Assembly (NCBI GenBank): GCA_036504095.1
Contig: DASXVS010000040.1
Span: 116,470 to 180,469, forward strand
Source of the DNA: Armatimonadota bacterium
GTDB lineage: Bacteria; Armatimonadota; DTGP01; JAKQQT01
Reading direction: 5' to 3'
Length of the DNA stretch: 64,000 nucleotides
The notes below the pieces were generated by a model. It saw nothing but the letters and a program-made list of their open reading frames with translations, was not told the DNA's origin and ran no database searches. This document shows, piece after piece, positions 1-8,345 of this stretch. The position numbers and the translations under genes were made by a program. Positions within the stretch are counted from its first letter, which is position 1, and each line of letters begins with the position of its first letter.

Positions 1-396
1 CTCGACACGTTCCGCCCGGTGAAGGTGGAAGATCTCGATAAGCACGTGATGCATTCGGAGTGGTACGAGATCAGCGAGGCTGACGCCCGTATCATCAACG
101 AGGCAGTCGGGAGGGTGTTCGCCGTCGGAACGACAACCGTCAGGGCTCTGGAAAGCTCGGCCCGGGCCGACGGCTTGGTCCACCCGGGGGTGGCGGAGAC
201 CCGGCTTTTCCTCCGCCCGGGGTCGGAATTCCGGGTAGTGGATGCTATGGTCACGAATTTCCACCTTCCAAAGTCAACCTTGGTCATGTTGGTTTCCGCT
301 TTTTCTCGTTTGGAATTGATAATGAAAGCGTACCGTGAGGCCGTTGAGTGCGATTACCGCTTTTTCAGTTTCGGCGATGCCATGCTGATCCTGTGA
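1..396 (+). CDS. queA: QueA C-terminal part (tRNA ribosyltransferase-isomerase), partial
   Basis: This is the C-terminal 131 residues of S-adenosylmethionine:tRNA ribosyltransferase-isomerase, which builds epoxyqueuosine on the wobble base of GUN-anticodon tRNAs in the cytoplasm. The frame is already open at base 1, so the N-terminal part lies outside the window. Visible family signatures are the FRPVK entry, TTVRALESSAR, TNFHLPKSTLVMLVSAF and the terminal FFSFGDAMLI, where QueA proteins normally end, so the 3' end looks intact. No other queuosine gene is visible here. Recognition is by family memory, but the motifs are distinctive. Confidence 0.95.
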   Translation, partial: LDTFRPVKVEDLDKHVMHSEWYEISEADARIINEAVGRVFAVGTTTVRALESSARADGLVHPGVAETRLFLRPGSEFRVVDAMVTNFHLPKSTLVMLVSAFSRLELIMKAYREAVECDYRFFSFGDAMLIL

Positions 397-461
397 GAGG
401 GGTGGCTTCGGCACTCGCGTCGGATCTTTCCATCATTCATTCATAATTGGGGGGGCAAGGG

Positions 462-1043
462 ATGGCCAGGTTCCAGGGCAGTCTGAGGGATTGGCGGCGC
501 TATATTGACGAGAAGACCCAGGCGGTCAAAGATCGGCAGGAATCGACCACTGCCGTCGCCGAGGCGGAGAGGCCCGCGGCGCCGGTAGTATCACCCCCTG
601 AGCCGCCGGTGCAGACAGCGTCGCAGGACGTAGAGACGGCTTTGGCGAAGCATCGCGCGATCGCCGAAGAGATCGACCGGACGCCGGACGCGCCGGCCCC
701 GGTTTCGCCTCCTGTATCGGCATCCGATGCAGAAGCCGCGGGGATGTTCGCCCGCCTCCCGCGCCACGTTCAACTGCTGATGCGCCCCGCCAAGGGCGAA
801 GTGGCGCAGAACTCCTACAAAGGCAAATTCAGCGAGACCCGCGAGGAACTCATCTACCGCCTGCTGGACCCGCAGTTGACCCTGGAGGAAACGGCGCGGA
901 TACTGAATGTTTGCCCGACGACCGTAAGGCGGTATACCAACCGTGGTCTCCTGCCGCAGGAGCGCACACAGGGGAACCATCGACGTTTCCGCATGTCGAA
1001 AGTGCTGGAGTTCCTCGAGGCGCACGTTCCCACCGACGACTGA
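462..1043 (+). CDS. MerR/BldC-like helix-turn-helix protein with Pro/Ala-rich linker
   Basis: A 193-residue protein whose C-terminal 65 residues form a MerR/excisionase-type (BldC-like) DNA-binding domain: LTLEETARILNVCPTTVRRY is the helix-turn-helix, followed by a wing ending NHRRFRMSKVLEFL. The first 35 residues are basic and charged. Residues 35-105 are rich in Pro, Ala and Glu and look disordered. No effector-binding or dimerisation coiled coil is obvious, so it is probably a small DNA-binding regulator. The ATG at 462 is preferred to an in-frame TTG at 447 because the G-rich run at 449-460 serves as ribosome binding site. A TTG-started glycosyltransferase follows 18 bases later, so the two are probably co-transcribed. 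The target is unknown. Confidence 0.7.
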   Translation: MARFQGSLRDWRRYIDEKTQAVKDRQESTTAVAEAERPAAPVVSPPEPPVQTASQDVETALAKHRAIAEEIDRTPDAPAPVSPPVSASDAEAAGMFARLPRHVQLLMRPAKGEVAQNSYKGKFSETREELIYRLLDPQLTLEETARILNVCPTTVRRYTNRGLLPQERTQGNHRRFRMSKVLEFLEAHVPTDD

Positions 1044-1061
1044 TCCGGGGTTGGGTTTGCA

Positions 1062-2294
1062 TTGAACATCGCTATTTTCTCGGAAAGCTACAAGCCCTAC
1101 GTCAACGGCGTATCGGTGTCCGTAACCACGTTCACCGAGCAACTGAGGAACCACGGCGATACCGTTCACATCTTCGCTCCCTATATGCCGGACTACGAGG
1201 ATGAAGACCCGCTTGTGACGCGGTACCCCTCGGTCCGCTTCAAGTCGCGGTGGCTGCAATACGAGCCCGAATACACGATGGCGCTGGGCCGCTTTCCGGG
1301 GCTGCAGTGGATATTGCGCATCGGGTTTGGCGCAACTGTGTATCGCCTGAACACCCGGCGCGCCCTCGACGATATGCTGGGCCGCCTGGACATAGACCTC
1401 ATTCACACGCAATCCCCGTTCGCGATGGGCGCCGAGGGGCGGCGCTGGGCGAAGCGGAGGGGCGTTCCGCTGGTGACGACCTTCCACACCCTCTACACGG
1501 AGTACACGCACTACACGCCGTTCATCCCGCGGTGGATTTCGCTGCCCAGCATCCTCCGCTGGACCAGGATGAACTGCAACGCGGCGGACAGGATCATCGC
1601 GCCCACCGAAGCGGCCCGCGACGTGCTGGCCTCGTGGGGGGTGACGCAGCCTGTATCCATCTTGGCGACCGGTATCCGCACCGCCATGTTCCGCGGCGGC
1701 GACCGGGCCGGCATTAGAGAGCGATGGGGCATCCCGGACGGCTCGCTGGTGCTGTTGTACGCGGGGCGCGTGGCGCCGGAGAAGAACATCCCGCTGTTGC
1801 TGGATGTGCTGGAGAATGTGGCCGCCTCGTATCCCGACATCGTCCTCTTGTTTGCCGGGGGCGGCCCCGACCTCGCGCCAACCGAGGCCGCGGCCAATCA
1901 GCGCGGGCTGGGGGACCGGGTGCGCTTTGCCGGTTACGCGAAGCGCGAAGAGATGCGAGACTACTACGCCGCCGCCGACATCCTGGCGTTTCCATCGTTC
2001 ACGGAGACGCAGGGCCTGGTGCTGTGCGAGGCGATGGCCGCCGGCCTGCCGTTCGTGGCGGTGGAGTCCCCGGGCGCCCGGTCGGTGCTTCCGGAGGGCT
2101 ATGAGCGCTATCTGATCCCGAACGACGCTTCGCTGATGACGCAGCGGGTGCTGGAGTTGGCCGGCGATGCGGACAAGCGGCGGCGCCTGGCGGATCTGGG
2201 CCGGGATTCCGCGGAGCGGTTCAGCGAGGAAGGGGCGGGGGAGCGGCTTCGTGAGATCTACGCGGATGTGATCGCGGAGAAGCGGGGTAGGTGA
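1062..2294 (+). CDS. GT4-family glycosyltransferase
   Basis: A 410-residue retaining glycosyltransferase of the GT-B fold, family GT4. The N-terminal Rossmann domain starts NIAIFSESYKPYVNGVS, the usual GT4 opening with a Gly-containing donor loop. The C-terminal domain carries LLYAGRVAPEKN (donor phosphate binding) and the EX7E motif ETQGLVLCE. It resembles the group that glycosylates diacylglycerol or phosphatidylinositol at the cytoplasmic membrane face, and 1,2-diacylglycerol is a plausible acceptor, but this cannot be settled from sequence alone. Length is normal for the family. The TTG start at 1062 is chosen because homology begins at once. The hairpin array begins about 110 bases downstream. 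Confidence 0.85.
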   Translation: MNIAIFSESYKPYVNGVSVSVTTFTEQLRNHGDTVHIFAPYMPDYEDEDPLVTRYPSVRFKSRWLQYEPEYTMALGRFPGLQWILRIGFGATVYRLNTRRALDDMLGRLDIDLIHTQSPFAMGAEGRRWAKRRGVPLVTTFHTLYTEYTHYTPFIPRWISLPSILRWTRMNCNAADRIIAPTEAARDVLASWGVTQPVSILATGIRTAMFRGGDRAGIRERWGIPDGSLVLLYAGRVAPEKNIPLLLDVLENVAASYPDIVLLFAGGGPDLAPTEAAANQRGLGDRVRFAGYAKREEMRDYYAAADILAFPSFTETQGLVLCEAMAAGLPFVAVESPGARSVLPEGYERYLIPNDASLMTQRVLELAGDADKRRRLADLGRDSAERFSEEGAGERLREIYADVIAEKRGR

Positions 2295-2306
2295 CGGCCG
2301 CCAGAT

Positions 2307-2346
2307 GAACCACGGAGGGCACGGAGGGCACGGAGGTTCACGGAGG
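2307..2346. repeat. CACGGAGG-type word repeat
   Basis: Directly after the glycosyltransferase stop there are four near copies of the word (GAAC)CACGGAGG(G) in 40 bases. A partner in the opposite orientation, a CTCCGTGG-type run, lies far away near 13442-13482. It belongs to the same style of degenerate word repeat as the CACAAAG, GAGTTCC and CTGAGGG families seen elsewhere in the window. Confidence 0.7.
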
Positions 2347-2403
2347 AAGCGATGAATTCGGAATGCCGACCGGCGTAGCGCGGGCGCCCTCGCCCGTCTC
2401 ACG

Positions 2404-2762
2404 GTAGGGACGCCGACGACGGTTGCCGATGTTTGTCGGCGAGGACGCCGACGACGATTGCCGATGTATGTCGGCGGGGACGCCGACACTACCTGGCGGT
2501 TGTCGGCGGGGACGCCGACGACGATTGCCGCTTTATGTCGGCGGGGACGCCGACACTACCGTGACGGTTGTCGGCGGGGACGCCGACGACGATTGCTGGT
2601 GTTTGTCGGCGGGGACGCCGACACTACCTTGCGGTTGTCGGCGGGGACGCCGACACTACCTGGCGGTTGTCGGCGGGGACGCCGACGACGATTGCCGGTG
2701 TTTGTCGGCGGGGACGCCGACACTACCGTGGCGGTTGTCGGCGGGGACGCCGACACTACTGT
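2404..2762. repeat. tandem hairpin array, 10 copies of an 18-base palindromic core
   Basis: Ten copies of the core GTCGGCG(G/A)GGACGCCGAC start at 2435, 2470, 2502, 2537, 2570, 2605, 2637, 2669, 2704 and 2737, with a half copy at 2404. Each core folds into a 7-bp stem with a four-base loop. Spacing alternates between 35 and 32-33, because cores are followed in turn by a GACGATTGCC-type or an ACTACC-type linker. The array fills most of the gap from 2295 to 2770, which holds no convincing gene. Intervals are only 14-17 bases and are repetitive, so this is not a CRISPR. Further cores sit at 9292-9431. Confidence 0.95.
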
Positions 2763-2770
2763 GGGTAGGG

Positions 2771-3343
2771 TCAGTTGTACGATGCGGCGAACTCGGCACG
2801 CCAGGCGGTGTCGAACGCGTCGAAGGTCGCCTCGTCGATCACCACGAACCGCACATCGCGGATGCTTGAAGACGGGGCGTCGTCCAGCCAGGAGACGGCG
2901 GCGCGGAGCATGATTTCGGCGCACCGGTCCTTGGGGAAGCCGTAGATGCCGCTGGATATGGCCGGAAAGGCGATGCTGACCAACGATTTGGCGTCCGCCA
3001 GGTCCAGTGAACACTCAACCGCACTGGCGAGGAGGCTGTCCGCCTCGAACTCGTCGTGCTGGCTCCAGATCGGGCCCACCGCGTGGATGACGAAGCGGCT
3101 CGGGAGGTCGCCGGCGCCGGTCATCGCCGCGGTGCCGGTCTCCACGATTCCCACCTGGTTGCTTTCGCGCTGGATCGACGGGCCACCCTTTCGCGATATC
3201 GCTCCCGCCACGCCGCCGCCGTGCTGCAGGTGCTCATTGGCCGCGTTGACGATGGCATCCACCGCCTCCTCGGTCAAATCGCCTTTCCGAAGGCTCACAC
3301 GGGCCCCGGACGCCAGCATCGTGTCGTAGATTACCTCGCTCAT
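2771..3343 (-). CDS. macro-domain protein (ADP-ribose/O-acetyl-ADP-ribose hydrolase type)
   Basis: A 190-residue stand-alone macro domain. Its hallmarks are VDAIVNAANEHLQHGGGVAG, which carries the catalytic-type Asn and glycine-rich loop, VIHAVGP, and the second phosphate loop AISSGIYGFP. Such proteins bind ADP-ribose and often remove O-acetyl or mono-ADP-ribosyl groups. Length fits the MacroD/YmdB group plus a short tail. Its ATG overlaps the stop codon of the upstream Ca2+/H+ antiporter as ATGA, so translation is probably coupled. A GGAGGG ribosome binding site lies just upstream. The stop codon falls a few bases from the end of the hairpin array. Confidence 0.9.
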   Translation of the reverse strand: MSEVIYDTMLASGARVSLRKGDLTEEAVDAIVNAANEHLQHGGGVAGAISRKGGPSIQRESNQVGIVETGTAAMTGAGDLPSRFVIHAVGPIWSQHDEFEADSLLASAVECSLDLADAKSLVSIAFPAISSGIYGFPKDRCAEIMLRAAVSWLDDAPSSSIRDVRFVVIDEATFDAFDTAWRAEFAASYN

Positions 3344-4584
3344 TGCCCTCCCTCACTTCCCTTGAATTCCCCGAGAGGCTGTAAACGCATCCCCCGCCCG
3401 GCTGCCGGCGGCGGGAGCCAACTTGTCGTGCTGCCCGACGGAGCCGGCGCGACCGCCGGACGCCCCTCCGTGGGAATGTAGTAAAACGCCAGCGCGATGA
3501 CGATATACGCCGCCAGAAGCAGAACGCCCTCCATCCAGTGGGTCTGGCCGTCCAGGCTGATCACGGTCACGATCGTGACCGCGAACGCGATGCTCACCAG
3601 CTCGAACGTGTTGAATATGAACGTCATGGGGTGGCCCATCGCCAGGCTGGCGAACACGAGGAGCGGGGCCACGAAAAGGGCGATCTGCGTGCTGGAGCCG
3701 ATCGCGATCTTCAGCGCCAGGTCCATCTGGTTTCGCCGGGCGAACACGACGGCCGTCACATGCTCGGCCGCATTGCCGATGATCGCGACCACCACCACGC
3801 CGACGAAAACCTGGCTCAGGTGCAGCGCCTTCGTGACGCCGTCGATGCTACCCACGAGGAACTCACTCTCGAGGGCGACGAACAGCGTGCTCCCCAACAG
3901 CAGGCCAACCGCCGCCGGCAGCCCCCGCGGCGCCCGATCCTCACCGGCCTCGGGTTCGATGCCGGTGAGCAGGCTCTCGTGCGTCTTGAGCGAAAAGAAC
4001 AGCGAGAGGCCATAGACAACGATGAGCACACCGGCCACCGCAAGGCTGAGGCTTTCGACTCGCGGGTCCCGGTTCCCGCCGATGAGACCCGGCGCCGACC
4101 GCACAAATACCGCCGGCACCATCAGCGCCAGCACGCTCATCACCAGCAGCGACGAGTGCAGCCCGGCCGAATGCTGGTTGAACGACTGCGTCTTGTGCCG
4201 GATACCGCCCAGCAGAACGGCCAGGCCGACAACCAGCAGCAGGTTGCCGATGATGCTCCCGGTGATGCTGGCCTTCACGACCCCCGGAAGCCCGGCCCGA
4301 AGAGCCAGCATCGCGATGATGAGCTCCGGCGCATTGCCGAACGTCGCGTTGAGCAGGCCGCCCCACGTCGATCCGATGCGGCCGGCGACGTCCTCCGTGG
4401 CGCCGCCCATCAGCCCGGCCAACGGGACGATGGCCAGACACGATGACACGAAGACGAGAGTCGGCGACAAGTGCAGCCACTCGAGGACGATGCTCACCGG
4501 CACGAAGGCGAGCAGAACGTTGAGCCGATTTGCGCGCCGGTATGGCGCGCGCTTCCTGATGTTGGCGGGCTTGGCAGTACGCAT
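3340..4584 (-). CDS. Ca2+/H+ antiporter (CaxA type)
   Basis: An integral membrane protein of about 414 residues in the calcium/proton exchanger family, exporting cytosolic Ca2+ in exchange for protons. Both diagnostic alpha repeats are present: GNAPELIIAMLALRAGLP followed by SIIGNLLLVVGLA, and GNAAEHVTAVVFARRNQMD followed by IGSSTQIALFVAPLL. About eleven membrane segments are visible. The central loop near residues 195-215 is acidic, as in the family. The ATG at 4584 is preferred over an upstream in-frame ATG at 4623 because GGAG lies five bases before it. It overlaps the macro-domain gene by four bases. Confidence 0.9.
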   Translation of the reverse strand: MRTAKPANIRKRAPYRRANRLNVLLAFVPVSIVLEWLHLSPTLVFVSSCLAIVPLAGLMGGATEDVAGRIGSTWGGLLNATFGNAPELIIAMLALRAGLPGVVKASITGSIIGNLLLVVGLAVLLGGIRHKTQSFNQHSAGLHSSLLVMSVLALMVPAVFVRSAPGLIGGNRDPRVESLSLAVAGVLIVVYGLSLFFSLKTHESLLTGIEPEAGEDRAPRGLPAAVGLLLGSTLFVALESEFLVGSIDGVTKALHLSQVFVGVVVVAIIGNAAEHVTAVVFARRNQMDLALKIAIGSSTQIALFVAPLLVFASLAMGHPMTFIFNTFELVSIAFAVTIVTVISLDGQTHWMEGVLLLAAYIVIALAFYYIPTEGRPAVAPAPSGSTTSWLPPPAAGRGMRLQPLGEFKGSEGGQ

Positions 4585-5015
4585 AATGCTCCGGTAAGCA
4601 CGGGTCGGGACGGAATGCGGCACGACCCGGTAGACCCCTTAAGCATAGCAGACAGGGGCGGCGCCCGCCCTTCGGGAACCATTTCTCGGGCTCCGAAGTC
4701 AGTATTGTAAGAACGCCCGGTTACATGGAATGAACCTCACAATCAGGAACAGAAGAACTGAAACCTGGAATCGCATAGCGTCGATCAGCGCCCGCCTCCT
4801 CCGAAATGAGGGGGCGGGCGCCGTCGATTTGGGTGGGTGGACGTGTCCAGACAGTGATGTGCGTTGGGTCGCGTTACACCCCATCGGCTGAAGCCGACGG
4901 CTGGTTGCACAAAGTCGGCTAAAGCCGACTGATACGCGCATACTGGGTCGGAAACCAACCGGCTTGAGCCGGTTTCGTCTGGCGGCCGTCGGCTTCAGCC
5001 GATGGGACGCAGCCC
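4585..5015. repeat. gene-free stretch with nested CGGCT-NN-AGCCG palindromes
   Basis: No convincing gene is seen here. The region 4880-5006 is bounded by a perfect 22-base inverted repeat (arms 4880-4901 and 4985-5006). Within and between the arms lie four short palindromes of the form CGGCT-2 bases-AGCCG, centred near 4890, 4921, 4965 and 4995. The whole segment could form a branched cruciform or a strong RNA structure. It lies downstream of the secreted beta-helix gene and upstream of the antiporter. The rest of the stretch (4585-4879) shows nothing recognisable. Confidence 0.8.
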
Positions 5016-5059
5016 GATTGAAGAGGCTGTCCCGAGCTCTCGGGACAGCCTCTTCAATC
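5016..5059 (-). terminator. perfect 21-bp hairpin downstream of the beta-helix gene
   Basis: Arms 5016-5036 and 5039-5059 are exact reverse complements with only two bases between, so the practical loop is four bases. It starts 36 bases after the stop codon of the 1002-residue secreted protein on the minus strand. There is no T-run after the stem, so it is a strong 3'-end hairpin (termination or mRNA protection) rather than a classical intrinsic terminator. Confidence 0.65.
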
Positions 5060-5094
5060 GCCGGTGGCAAGAGCGTCCTTTCCCCTGAACGATC

Positions 5095-8000
5095 CTACGG
5101 GTTCGGGTCCAGCCCGGCGGCCCGGCGGGCGAGGAGGATGGCGTCGCCCACGTCGATCCCGCCAGGTCCCTCGGGGCGCAGGCGCAGCGCATCCAGCAGG
5201 CTCGCTGCCTGCAGCCCGCCTGCGAACGCCAGCGCCGAGGCCGCGTCCGTCAGGGTGTACGGCACAGCCACCTCGTCCGCGCCGATGTCCACACCTGGCC
5301 CCATCACGCGCGGCTGTCCGTCTATATCGGTCTCGCCGGGCCGTATCGCCGTAACGTCGCCCCTGTCCATGAGTTGCGACCCGGGGGGAAGGTGGAAGTT
5401 CCCGGCGGCCGCGTTGACGAACGTGACGGCAGCATTGAAGTTGCCGTTGGAGCCGTCGGGATTCGGCAGCTCGTTGGCCACCGCCGCGCCGGGTACGTAG
5501 TCGTTGTGGCTGAAGGTGGGTGTGCCGGCGATGCGCTCGATGGCGGCATGGTTCTCGATGATGTTGTTGATGAATGCCGTGGAGCCGTTCACGATGTAGA
5601 TGTCGCCCTGGCCGACCGGACACTGATTGACCGAAAACGTGTTGTTGTGCACGTTCTGCGTGCCGCCGAGGACCATCGCGCCGCCGACGCTGGGTACATG
5701 CGCGGTCGTTTCACCCGTGGCGGTGTTGCCGACGATGAAGTTGTCGGCAATCACGGTACCGTTGCCTGCTCCGATATAGACGCCTCCGCCCCCTCCGATC
5801 AGGTTGGTCATCGCGGCAACGTTGTTGATCTCGATGACGTTGCCCAGGACTTCGGGCCTGCCGCCGTCGATGGCGATGCCGCCGCCCAACGTGGCGCTGT
5901 TCCCCGTGATGAGGTTGTTGGCGATGGTCGGGCTGGCGCTGCGCACGTAGACGCCGCCGCCTTCGCGATGCGTGGACAGCAGCGAAGTCGCCACGGGCGC
6001 GCCGATGCCGTTGGTGATCTTGCAGCCGTTGATGCCGTTTCCGGTTCCGGAAAGGAAGCGGACGGCGGCGTTTACGTGTCCGCCATCGATCACGGTGCGC
6101 CTGCTCTGGGCGTTCCGCTGGTCCAGGCTCGTTTCGGTCCCGCTGAATCCGCCGTACAGCGTGACGCCGTCCGGGATGTCCACCGGGCCGGCGTACGTAC
6201 CGATGGCGGCCCAGACCTCCCCGTTCGGCCCGCCGGTGATGTCGAAGGCGGCTTTCGGCGTCTGCCGGGCCGTGGCCCAGGTGATGCCGTCCTGGGTGTC
6301 GCTGCCGGTCGGCGTCACGTAGGAGCGTGCGTATAGGACGTCGAACGGTATGCTGTCACCGCTTTCAAACGGAATGCCCAGCGCGCGCATCACGTACCCG
6401 CGATACGGTTTGTCAATGGAAAGATCCGTGAACGTTGCCACGCCGTTGACCGTGTTCACCTGCGTCGTCCCGTGGATGATCGCGCTGCCCGCGAAGGGCG
6501 TACTGATGATCATCGTTACCGGCGCATTGTAGCCGGACACGGGGTTGCCGGCCCTGTCCATCACCGTCACCACGGGCTGAGAGGGTAGAAGCTGCCCCGG
6601 TCGGGCGTTCCCCGGCTGTTGCGTGAATACAAGCGTGGGCATGAACTCATCCGCGCCGATGTCCACACTCGGTCCCTGGATGCGCGGCTCACCGTCGTAG
6701 TCGTATGGCCCCGCGTAGGCCGATGCGTCCGACGTATTGCCGGCATCAATACACGGCGACGACCCCTGGAGGTGGAAGTCGGCTCCGGCGTGGTTGACGA
6801 AGACCGGATCCTTGCGAATGTTGCCGCTGGTGCCTGTTGGGTCGGCGATGCCTCCGTAATCGCCGCCGGTGTTCCCGAAGACGTCGTTGTTGTGGATCGG
6901 CCCGGGTACGATGCTGGAATCCACGGTGACTGCCACGCCGTTGAAGGCGAATATATTGTTCGCCGTAAAGGAGGGCGAGGATATCGACAGCGCGCTGCCG
7001 GGACTGTCCGCGAAGGTGTTGTTGACCACGTAGGCGCCGCCGGAGACAATGCCGCCGCCGTTGATGCCGGTGAAGGAGAAGGCGTTCGCCACGTTGCCGG
7101 CCAGGACGTTGTTGTTGATCGCCACGGAGGTGGCGCCGGGGGTGTCGGCGTAGATTCCGCCCCCGTATGACTCGGCGGTGTTCGCGCTGAACAGGTTCAG
7201 CTCCACCAGCACGGGATCGCTCTTCTCGATCATCAGCGCCCCGCCATTGCCGTATGGGTGGGCCTTGTTGGAAGTGAACACATTGCCGGCGATGGTCTGG
7301 TTGGTGGCGTTGTCCAGTTCGATCGCGCCGCCGAACAACGCGGTGTTGGTGGTGAATGTGCTGTTGGTGACGGCGCCCTTGTAGAATGGTCCTTTCACAT
7401 AGATTGCGCCGCCCGCGGTTCCCTGGCCGTTGTTGTTGAAGTTGCAGTGGTCGACGGTGAAGGTGCTGAAGCTTCCAGCCGTCGCCAGGGCGCCGATGGC
7501 GCCGCCATACACCGCCGAGTTGCCGGAGAACGCGCAGTTCTGGACGAGCAGGCCGTCGTTTCCGGGACATGCGATGGCGCCCCCGTAGGAGGGGCTGCTG
7601 GGTGCGCTGTTGTTGACGAAATAGCAGTTCGAGATCGTACCGTACGTGTCCCAGATGACGCCACCCCCCAGGGCCTGTCCGAGGTAGACCTTCCCGGCGC
7701 CGTTCTGGATGGTGAATCCATCGAGAAAGTTACCATACTGCGACGCGGGAAATAGCGTGAAGACGGCCGCGGGTCCCTTGCCGCCGCCGTCAATCGTCGT
7801 TGGGTACGACGCCGCATCACGGGTGGTCGCGTCGGTCCCGGCGTAACCGCCGCGCAGTGAGACCGCCTTACCGACGGTGAGGTTCTCCGCATATATGCCG
7901 GTCGCCACGTACACATCGTCGCTGTCCGCGGAAGCGTCGATTCCCGCCTGGATGGTGTGGAATCCTTGCGCGAAAGAGGACCCGTCCTGTGGGGACTGGG

Positions 8001-8103
8001 TGGAGCCCGCGTTGACGTACCAGACGCGAGCGAGGGTCGGGGCGGGCAATATGGCGGCGCACAAGAAGAAAACCGCCCGCCACGATATGATTAATCGTGA
8101 CAT
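5095..8103 (-). CDS. secreted parallel beta-helix protein with Ig-like domain and dockerin-like C-terminal module
   Basis: A 1002-residue exported protein. Residues 1-26 are a signal peptide with a hydrophobic core and LAR/VWY end. Two right-handed beta-helix domains (about 27-485 and 593-940) show the pectin-lyase-like coil pattern of turns such as NNSA, GGAI, NGGG and NNIF, each starting with a WYVNAGS- or SYVTPTGSD-type entry. Between them, residues 490-592 form an Ig-like module (TQQPGNARPGQLLPSQPVV). Residues 948-1002 form a tail containing GGLQAASLLDALRL and IDVGDAILLARRAAGLDPNP. The same tail ends the M6 protease at 32808-36101. Beta-helix proteins of this kind usually bind or cut polysaccharide, but no catalytic residues could be assigned. 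AAGGAGAT precedes the ATG. Confidence 0.85.
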   Translation of the reverse strand: MSRLIISWRAVFFLCAAILPAPTLARVWYVNAGSTQSPQDGSSFAQGFHTIQAGIDASADSDDVYVATGIYAENLTVGKAVSLRGGYAGTDATTRDAASYPTTIDGGGKGPAAVFTLFPASQYGNFLDGFTIQNGAGKVYLGQALGGGVIWDTYGTISNCYFVNNSAPSSPSYGGAIACPGNDGLLVQNCAFSGNSAVYGGAIGALATAGSFSTFTVDHCNFNNNGQGTAGGAIYVKGPFYKGAVTNSTFTTNTALFGGAIELDNATNQTIAGNVFTSNKAHPYGNGGALMIEKSDPVLVELNLFSANTAESYGGGIYADTPGATSVAINNNVLAGNVANAFSFTGINGGGIVSGGAYVVNNTFADSPGSALSISSPSFTANNIFAFNGVAVTVDSSIVPGPIHNNDVFGNTGGDYGGIADPTGTSGNIRKDPVFVNHAGADFHLQGSSPCIDAGNTSDASAYAGPYDYDGEPRIQGPSVDIGADEFMPTLVFTQQPGNARPGQLLPSQPVVTVMDRAGNPVSGYNAPVTMIISTPFAGSAIIHGTTQVNTVNGVATFTDLSIDKPYRGYVMRALGIPFESGDSIPFDVLYARSYVTPTGSDTQDGITWATARQTPKAAFDITGGPNGEVWAAIGTYAGPVDIPDGVTLYGGFSGTETSLDQRNAQSRRTVIDGGHVNAAVRFLSGTGNGINGCKITNGIGAPVATSLLSTHREGGGVYVRSASPTIANNLITGNSATLGGGIAIDGGRPEVLGNVIEINNVAAMTNLIGGGGGVYIGAGNGTVIADNFIVGNTATGETTAHVPSVGGAMVLGGTQNVHNNTFSVNQCPVGQGDIYIVNGSTAFINNIIENHAAIERIAGTPTFSHNDYVPGAAVANELPNPDGSNGNFNAAVTFVNAAAGNFHLPPGSQLMDRGDVTAIRPGETDIDGQPRVMGPGVDIGADEVAVPYTLTDAASALAFAGGLQAASLLDALRLRPEGPGGIDVGDAILLARRAAGLDPNP

Positions 8104-8120
8104 CGTGTTAATCTCCTTCA

Positions 8121-8142
8121 GCGTGCCTGATCAGCGGCACGC
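8121..8142 (-). other. 5' leader hairpin next to the SD of the beta-helix gene
   Basis: GCGTGCC (8121-8127) and GGCACGC (8136-8142) are a perfect inverted repeat. On the minus strand the stem ends two bases before the AAGGAG ribosome binding site of the large secreted protein, so it could modulate its translation or stabilise the mRNA. On the plus strand it is followed by TCTGTTTTG, but no plus-strand gene precedes it, so a terminator reading is less likely. Confidence 0.4.
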
Positions 8143-8345
8143 TCTGTTTTGCGGCCACTGAACACGAGGCAATCCATGGATGAGCCGGATAGCGCGTATG
8201 ATAGCCGGCCAGTGCGGGTCGAGTCTATCAGGCAGGCAGGGGCGCAGGTGCGGTACCGTGTTGCACGCTCGTTCCGGCGTGCGGGCCTGGACGATGAGGC
8301 GCCGTTTCAGGGTACCATATAGGCGTCCCTAGGGAGGATTCCGGA

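Noticed and set aside
591..2489. A 632-residue minus-strand frame opposite the HTH and glycosyltransferase genes
   Set aside because: It is a shadow frame in high-GC DNA with Arg/His/Gln-rich composition and no family motif; the plus-strand genes have clear signatures.
2404..2762. CRISPR array
   Set aside because: Intervals of 14-17 bases are too short and repeat among themselves; no cas genes are nearby.
2423..2913. Plus-strand frames across the hairpin array
   Set aside because: They only translate the repeat units (tandem GDADTT- and SAGTPT-type words) in three frames, as any repeat with a period divisible by or near three would.
4624..5094. Frames of 120-180 residues in the cax/beta-helix gap
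   Set aside because: They run through palindromic repeats or opposite strands of the large secreted gene and lack any family resemblance.
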